DNA of 64,000 nt from an uncultured Bryobacterales bacterium (GTDB lineage: Bacteria > Acidobacteriota > Terriglobia > Bryobacterales > UBA6623), in the NCBI GenBank assembly GCA_958295955.1, contig OY282420.1, positions 214,236 to 278,235 of the forward strand, read 5' to 3'. Under the pieces are notes generated by a model. It was given only the letters and a program-made list of their open reading frames with translations, ran no database searches and had not been told where the DNA came from. The position numbers were made by a program, and so were the translations under genes. Positions 60,821 to 64,000 of this stretch are shown here, piece after piece. How positions within the stretch are numbered: the stretch's first letter is position 1; the number at the start of each line of letters is the position of its first letter.

Positions 60821-61810
60821 TTGTCCGTTGACGTCAAGGCGATTCATGAGCGCGTGGAGTCCGAGGCTCCGCTGCTGTCGCGCATACGGGAAGAAATCGG
60901 CAAGGTCATCGTCGGTCAGGAAGAACTGATCGACGGCCTGCTGCTGGCCCTGCTCTGCAACACCCACGTGTTGATCGAAGGCGTTCCGGGGCTGGCCAAG
61001 ACGCTTTCGATCACAACCTTGGCGCAGACGGTCCAGGCGTCGTTTCAACGCCTTCAGTTCACCCCCGATCTGTTGCCGGCAGACCTGATCGGCACACTGA
61101 TCTACAGTCCGAAAAGCGGCGAATTCACCGTCAAGAAAGGCCCCGTGTTCGCCAATATCGTCCTTGCGGACGAGATCAACCGGGCGCCGGCGAAAGTGCA
61201 AAGCGCCTTGCTGGAGGCCATGCAGGAGCGTCAGGTCACGATCGGCGACGAGACCTTCGCCTTGCCGCGGCCTTTCCTCGTGCTGGCGACCCAGAACCCG
61301 ATCGAACAGGAAGGGACTTACCCCCTGCCGGAAGCCCAGGTTGACCGCTTCATGCTCAAGCTGCGCATCGGCTATCCGTCGAAAGATCAGGAACTGAAAA
61401 TCCTCAGGCGCATGGCGCGTTCCAACGCCGCCCGCGAGACCGCCCCGATCGTCGAGCCGGAAGACATCTTCCGGCTGCGCGGGCTGGCGGACGATATCTA
61501 CATGGACGCCAAGATCGAGGAGTATATCGTTTCCCTCGTCGAAGCCACCCGCAACCCCGCCGAGCATGGTCTCGACATCGCCGAGTTGATACGCCACGGC
61601 GCATCGCCGCGCGCAACGATCTTCCTGGCTATGGCTTCGCGGGCGCGGGCGCTGCTCCAGGGGCGCGGATACGTGACGCCTCAGGATGTCAAATCCGTGG
61701 CCTACGACGTGCTGCGGCACCGGGTAATCGTTACCTATGAGGCCGAAGCGGAGGAACTGACGTCGGAGGATCTCATCAAGAGAGTGCTGGACACCGTCGA
61801 TGTCCCCTGA
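60821..61810 (+). CDS. moxR: MoxR family AAA+ ATPase
   Basis: 329 residues from a TTG nine bases after GGAGG (60807-60811). Walker A GVPGLAKT near residue 55, Walker B NIVLADEINRAP, and sensor 1 LATQNPIEQEGTYPLPEAQ are canonical MoxR. MoxR chaperone-like ATPases act on VWA-domain partners such as the DUF58 protein encoded next and the Bat proteins at 46378. It opens a three-gene cluster. Confidence 0.95.
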   Translation: MSVDVKAIHERVESEAPLLSRIREEIGKVIVGQEELIDGLLLALLCNTHVLIEGVPGLAKTLSITTLAQTVQASFQRLQFTPDLLPADLIGTLIYSPKSGEFTVKKGPVFANIVLADEINRAPAKVQSALLEAMQERQVTIGDETFALPRPFLVLATQNPIEQEGTYPLPEAQVDRFMLKLRIGYPSKDQELKILRRMARSNAARETAPIVEPEDIFRLRGLADDIYMDAKIEEYIVSLVEATRNPAEHGLDIAELIRHGASPRATIFLAMASRARALLQGRGYVTPQDVKSVAYDVLRHRVIVTYEAEAEELTSEDLIKRVLDTVDVP

Positions 61811-61836
61811 GCGCCAAGCGCGCCGACCCGCCGCCC

Positions 61837-62712
61837 ATGATCTCGAAAGAACTCGCGAAGAAAATCCGTCTGATCGAAATTCAGACCGGCAAGGCCGTCA
61901 ACGACGTGCTGGCCGGCGAATATCACTCGGTTTTCAAGGGCCGCGGGATGGAATTCGACGAGGTTCGGGAATACATGCCCGGGGACGAAATCCGCACGAT
62001 CGACTGGAACGTCACCGCCCGCATGGGGCGCCCGTTCGTGAAACGCTACGTGGAAGAGCGCGAGTTGACGGTCTGGTTGATGGTCGATCTCTCGGCATCG
62101 GGCTCGTTCGGCAGCCGCGCCCAGCTCAAGAACGAAGTCGCCGCCGAATTGTGCGCCCTGCTGGCGTTTTCGGCGATCAAGAACAACGACAAGGTCGGCC
62201 TGGTTGTTTTCACCGACCGCGTCGAGTTGTTCGTCGCCCCCAATAAAGGGCGCTCGCACGTCCTGCGGCTGATTCGCGACCTGCTGAACTTTCGTCCGCA
62301 AGGCCGCGGCACGGACATCGTCGAGGCGCTGGACTACCTGGGCCGGATTACGCACAAAAAGGGCGTCGTCTTTCTCGTCTCCGACTTCCTTGCGCCGGAC
62401 TACCGCAAGCCGCTGGGCATCGTTGCCCGGCGCCACGATCTGATCGCGGTTTCAATCGCCGACCCGCGCGAGGCGGCGCTGCCCGACGTGGGACTGATCG
62501 AATTGGAAGACGCGGAGACGGGCAGGCGCGTACTCGTGGACACTTCCAGCCGAAAAATTCGCAACCGCTATGCGGAAGCCGCCGCGCGGCGGCAAAACGA
62601 CCTGCGCGAGCTTTTCCGCTCGATGAGCATCGATCAGGTCGCAGTGGAAACCGGAGAGGACTATGTCCGCGATCTGATGCTGCTGTTCCGCAAACGGGAG
62701 CGGCGGCGATGA
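61837..62712 (+). CDS. DUF58 VWA-like protein
   Basis: 291 residues, soluble. The DUF58 signature EVREYMPGDEIRTIDWNVTA (residues 42-61) precedes a VWA-like domain with MIDAS MVDLSASGSFGS and a threonine/aspartate site later (GRGTDIVEAL, SDFLAPD). It is the usual partner of MoxR. ATGA overlap with the next gene. Confidence 0.93.
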   Translation: MISKELAKKIRLIEIQTGKAVNDVLAGEYHSVFKGRGMEFDEVREYMPGDEIRTIDWNVTARMGRPFVKRYVEERELTVWLMVDLSASGSFGSRAQLKNEVAAELCALLAFSAIKNNDKVGLVVFTDRVELFVAPNKGRSHVLRLIRDLLNFRPQGRGTDIVEALDYLGRITHKKGVVFLVSDFLAPDYRKPLGIVARRHDLIAVSIADPREAALPDVGLIELEDAETGRRVLVDTSSRKIRNRYAEAAARRQNDLRELFRSMSIDQVAVETGEDYVRDLMLLFRKRERRR

Positions 62713-63713
62713 GCGCCGTCGGACCGCGCGGCCGGCGGGCATGCCGTCCGCTCGCGGCGGCGGCGCTCGCGAGCTGTCTGCTCAATTGCTCGACCGCAGA
62801 CCGCGAACCCGTCGCCGGCATCGAACAGGTCCATGAAGCGGACGGCGCAACGCTCACGCTGACGCTCGACCGCCGTGCGCTGTCGACCGCTGACAGCCTG
62901 CTCTTGACGCTGGAAGTGGAAGCAGCGGAATCCGACCGGGTTGCATTCCCGAATCCGGCGGCGGGCTTCGGCGAATTCGAGTCGGCGAGCGACGCGTCCG
63001 CGCCGGCCCGGTTGGGCGCTGACGGCCGCGTGACCCGCGGCCACCGCTACGAGCTCGAGCCGTTCCTGCCGGGGGAATTCGAGATCCCCGCCCTGACCGT
63101 CGTGCTGAACGGCTCGACGGAAATCGAGACGGACCCCGTGAAGGTCACGGTGAACAGCGTGCTCGACGACCCCGAGAACGCCGAATTGCGCGATATCGGC
63201 GGCCCGGTTGACGTTCCGGCGCCCTGGTGGTGGTGGGTCTTGGGCGGATCGGCCGTGGCCGCCGCCGTTGCGGGATATCTCCTGTGGAGAAAGCGCAAGC
63301 GCGAAGCAGCGGCGCCTCCGCCGCCTCCGCCGCATGAAACCGCGCTTGCGGCTCTGCGCGCCCTGCTGGCCGAAGACCTGCCTGCAAAAGGCATTTTCAA
63401 GCCGTTTTACAGGCGGCTTTCAGGGCTTTTACGGCGCTATATGGAAGACCGGTTCGGCTTGCGCGCGCCCGAGCAGACGACCGAGGAATTTCTTGAAGCG
63501 ATGCGCGATTCGTACGCCATCGAGCGGGCGCACAAAGATCTGCTGAAGGAATTTCTCCGCCACGCCGATATGGTGAAATTCGCAGAATTGACGCCGGGAC
63601 CGGCGGATGCGGAACGCGCGGCCGACTCGGCCCGCCGCTTTATCGAGCAGACGATTGCGGAGACCGACCCACTACAGGCAACGGCGGCAGCCCGAGTCGA
63701 GAAGCAGGCGTGA
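62709..63713 (+). CDS. Membrane lipoprotein partner of MoxR/DUF58 (BatD/DUF4381-like)
   Basis: 334 residues: lipoprotein-like signal (LAAAALASCLLNC), a BatD-type immunoglobulin-like region (LTLTLDRRALSTADSLLLTL; GHRYELEPFLPGEFEIPAL), one transmembrane helix near 180-197 (WWWWVLGGSAVAAAVAGYLL), a proline-rich linker and a cytoplasmic helical domain (RLSGLLRRYMEDRFG, TTEEFLEAM) as in DUF4381/BatD tails. It completes the second half of the split Bat system. Confidence 0.83.
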   Translation: MSAVGPRGRRACRPLAAAALASCLLNCSTADREPVAGIEQVHEADGATLTLTLDRRALSTADSLLLTLEVEAAESDRVAFPNPAAGFGEFESASDASAPARLGADGRVTRGHRYELEPFLPGEFEIPALTVVLNGSTEIETDPVKVTVNSVLDDPENAELRDIGGPVDVPAPWWWWVLGGSAVAAAVAGYLLWRKRKREAAAPPPPPPHETALAALRALLAEDLPAKGIFKPFYRRLSGLLRRYMEDRFGLRAPEQTTEEFLEAMRDSYAIERAHKDLLKEFLRHADMVKFAELTPGPADAERAADSARRFIEQTIAETDPLQATAAARVEKQA

Positions 63714-63767
63714 GCGGAAGACGATGCGCGTGGTCCGCTGCCGACGGCGGCGCGGAGCAAGCGCCGG

Positions 63768-64000
63768 CTACTCGCGGCGTTGACGATCCTGCAAAACAGC
63801 CTGCATCCAGGCAACTTCGCCCGTGAGCAGCTTCTTGACGTCGTCGATGTTCCTGGTGAGGTCCTGCTTGACGTCGTCGATCTTCTGGTTGAGGTCCTGC
63901 TTGACGCCGCCGATGTTCTTGGCAATGGCGTCGTGGGCAGCGGCGTTCTCCGACCGAATCCACTCCAGTCGGACGACCAGCCATACAAGAGCCAACAACA
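63768..64000 (-). CDS. Membrane-anchored coiled-coil protein, 5' end cut by window edge
   Basis: At least 76 residues, open at the right edge. A hydrophobic N-terminal segment (ALVWLVVRLEW) is followed by a coiled coil with repeated 11-residue units (GGVKQDLNQKI, DDVKQDLTRNI, DDVKKLLTGEV), ending WMQAVLQDRQRRE. Codons are GC-rich and host-like. Function unknown; convergent with the MoxR cluster. Confidence 0.6.
   Translation of the reverse strand, partial: LLALVWLVVRLEWIRSENAAAHDAIAKNIGGVKQDLNQKIDDVKQDLTRNIDDVKKLLTGEVAWMQAVLQDRQRRE

Noticed and set aside
1-64000. CRISPR arrays, tRNA, rRNA, insertion sequences or integrase genes
   Set aside because: None found by eye: no regularly spaced repeats, no cloverleaf or CCA ends in intergenic gaps, and no transposase or recombinase motifs.

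Overview
The window is a high-GC bacterial chromosome segment carrying about 50 real genes. The gene set is core housekeeping (prmC, comM, dnaG, mpg, dinB, mtnP, uridine kinase, an ABC-F ATPase) plus families that are abundant in Acidobacteriota and other soil or marine heterotrophs: VCBS/ASPIC-UnbV (CRTAC1) proteins, a DUF1080 protein, two sulfatases, a BNR sialidase, a Tat-exported TIM-barrel isomerase and a Bat/MoxR aerotolerance-type cluster. An Acidobacteriota-like host is my best guess, but it rests on gene content only.

Layout. 1-3168: partial prmC, a ricin-lectin-like secreted protein, a small membrane protein, comM and an orphan VapB-like antitoxin. 3444-8365: a low-GC defence island holding a PD-(D/E)XK-like gene, a DNA methyltransferase fused to an Mrr-like nuclease, and a DUF262/HNH/AlbA_2 fusion gene. 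The fusion gene lies between two perfect 88-bp direct repeats of the 3' end of the neighbouring M48 protease gene. 8503-17283: the M48 protease, then an overlapping three-gene operon (TPR-VCBS protein, pentaheme cytochrome with TPRs, CRTAC1 lipoprotein). 17300-25983: housekeeping, including a dinB that appears to start at ACG. 26031-27942: a broken restriction gene and its methyltransferase. 27990-34265: a sulfatase, then an NAD-type formate dehydrogenase whose catalytic subunit has an in-frame UGA (selenocysteine) followed by a SECIS-like hairpin and whose iron-sulfur N-terminal module is a separate gene. 34330-39742: MaoC, PQQ-propeller protein, nuclease-like gene and remnant, phosphopantetheinyl transferase, a YhaO/YhaN deletion scar, and a sulfatase. 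39832-46251: a second defence island with an XRE-ImmA/IrrE regulator, two divergently transcribed PD-(D/E)XK genes behind a near-consensus promoter with an operator-like palindrome, and a three-gene DUF262 / DUF3696-type AAA ATPase / RelE-like-tail operon preceded by a 12-G tract. 46378-52211 and 60821-63713: two halves of a Bat/MoxR/DUF58 system. They are separated by an ABC-F, uridine kinase and cyanophycinase operon, a 2-hydroxyacid dehydrogenase, a coiled-coil membrane protein, a VWA protein, a sialidase and an isomerase.

The strongest candidates for undescribed biology are the DUF262-ATPase-RelE-like operon with its possible phase-variable promoter (42974-46251), the DUF262-HNH-AlbA_2 cassette with long target-like duplications (5871-8591), and the split selenocysteine formate dehydrogenase (29475-34265). 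No tRNA, rRNA, CRISPR array, transposase or integrase was recognised.
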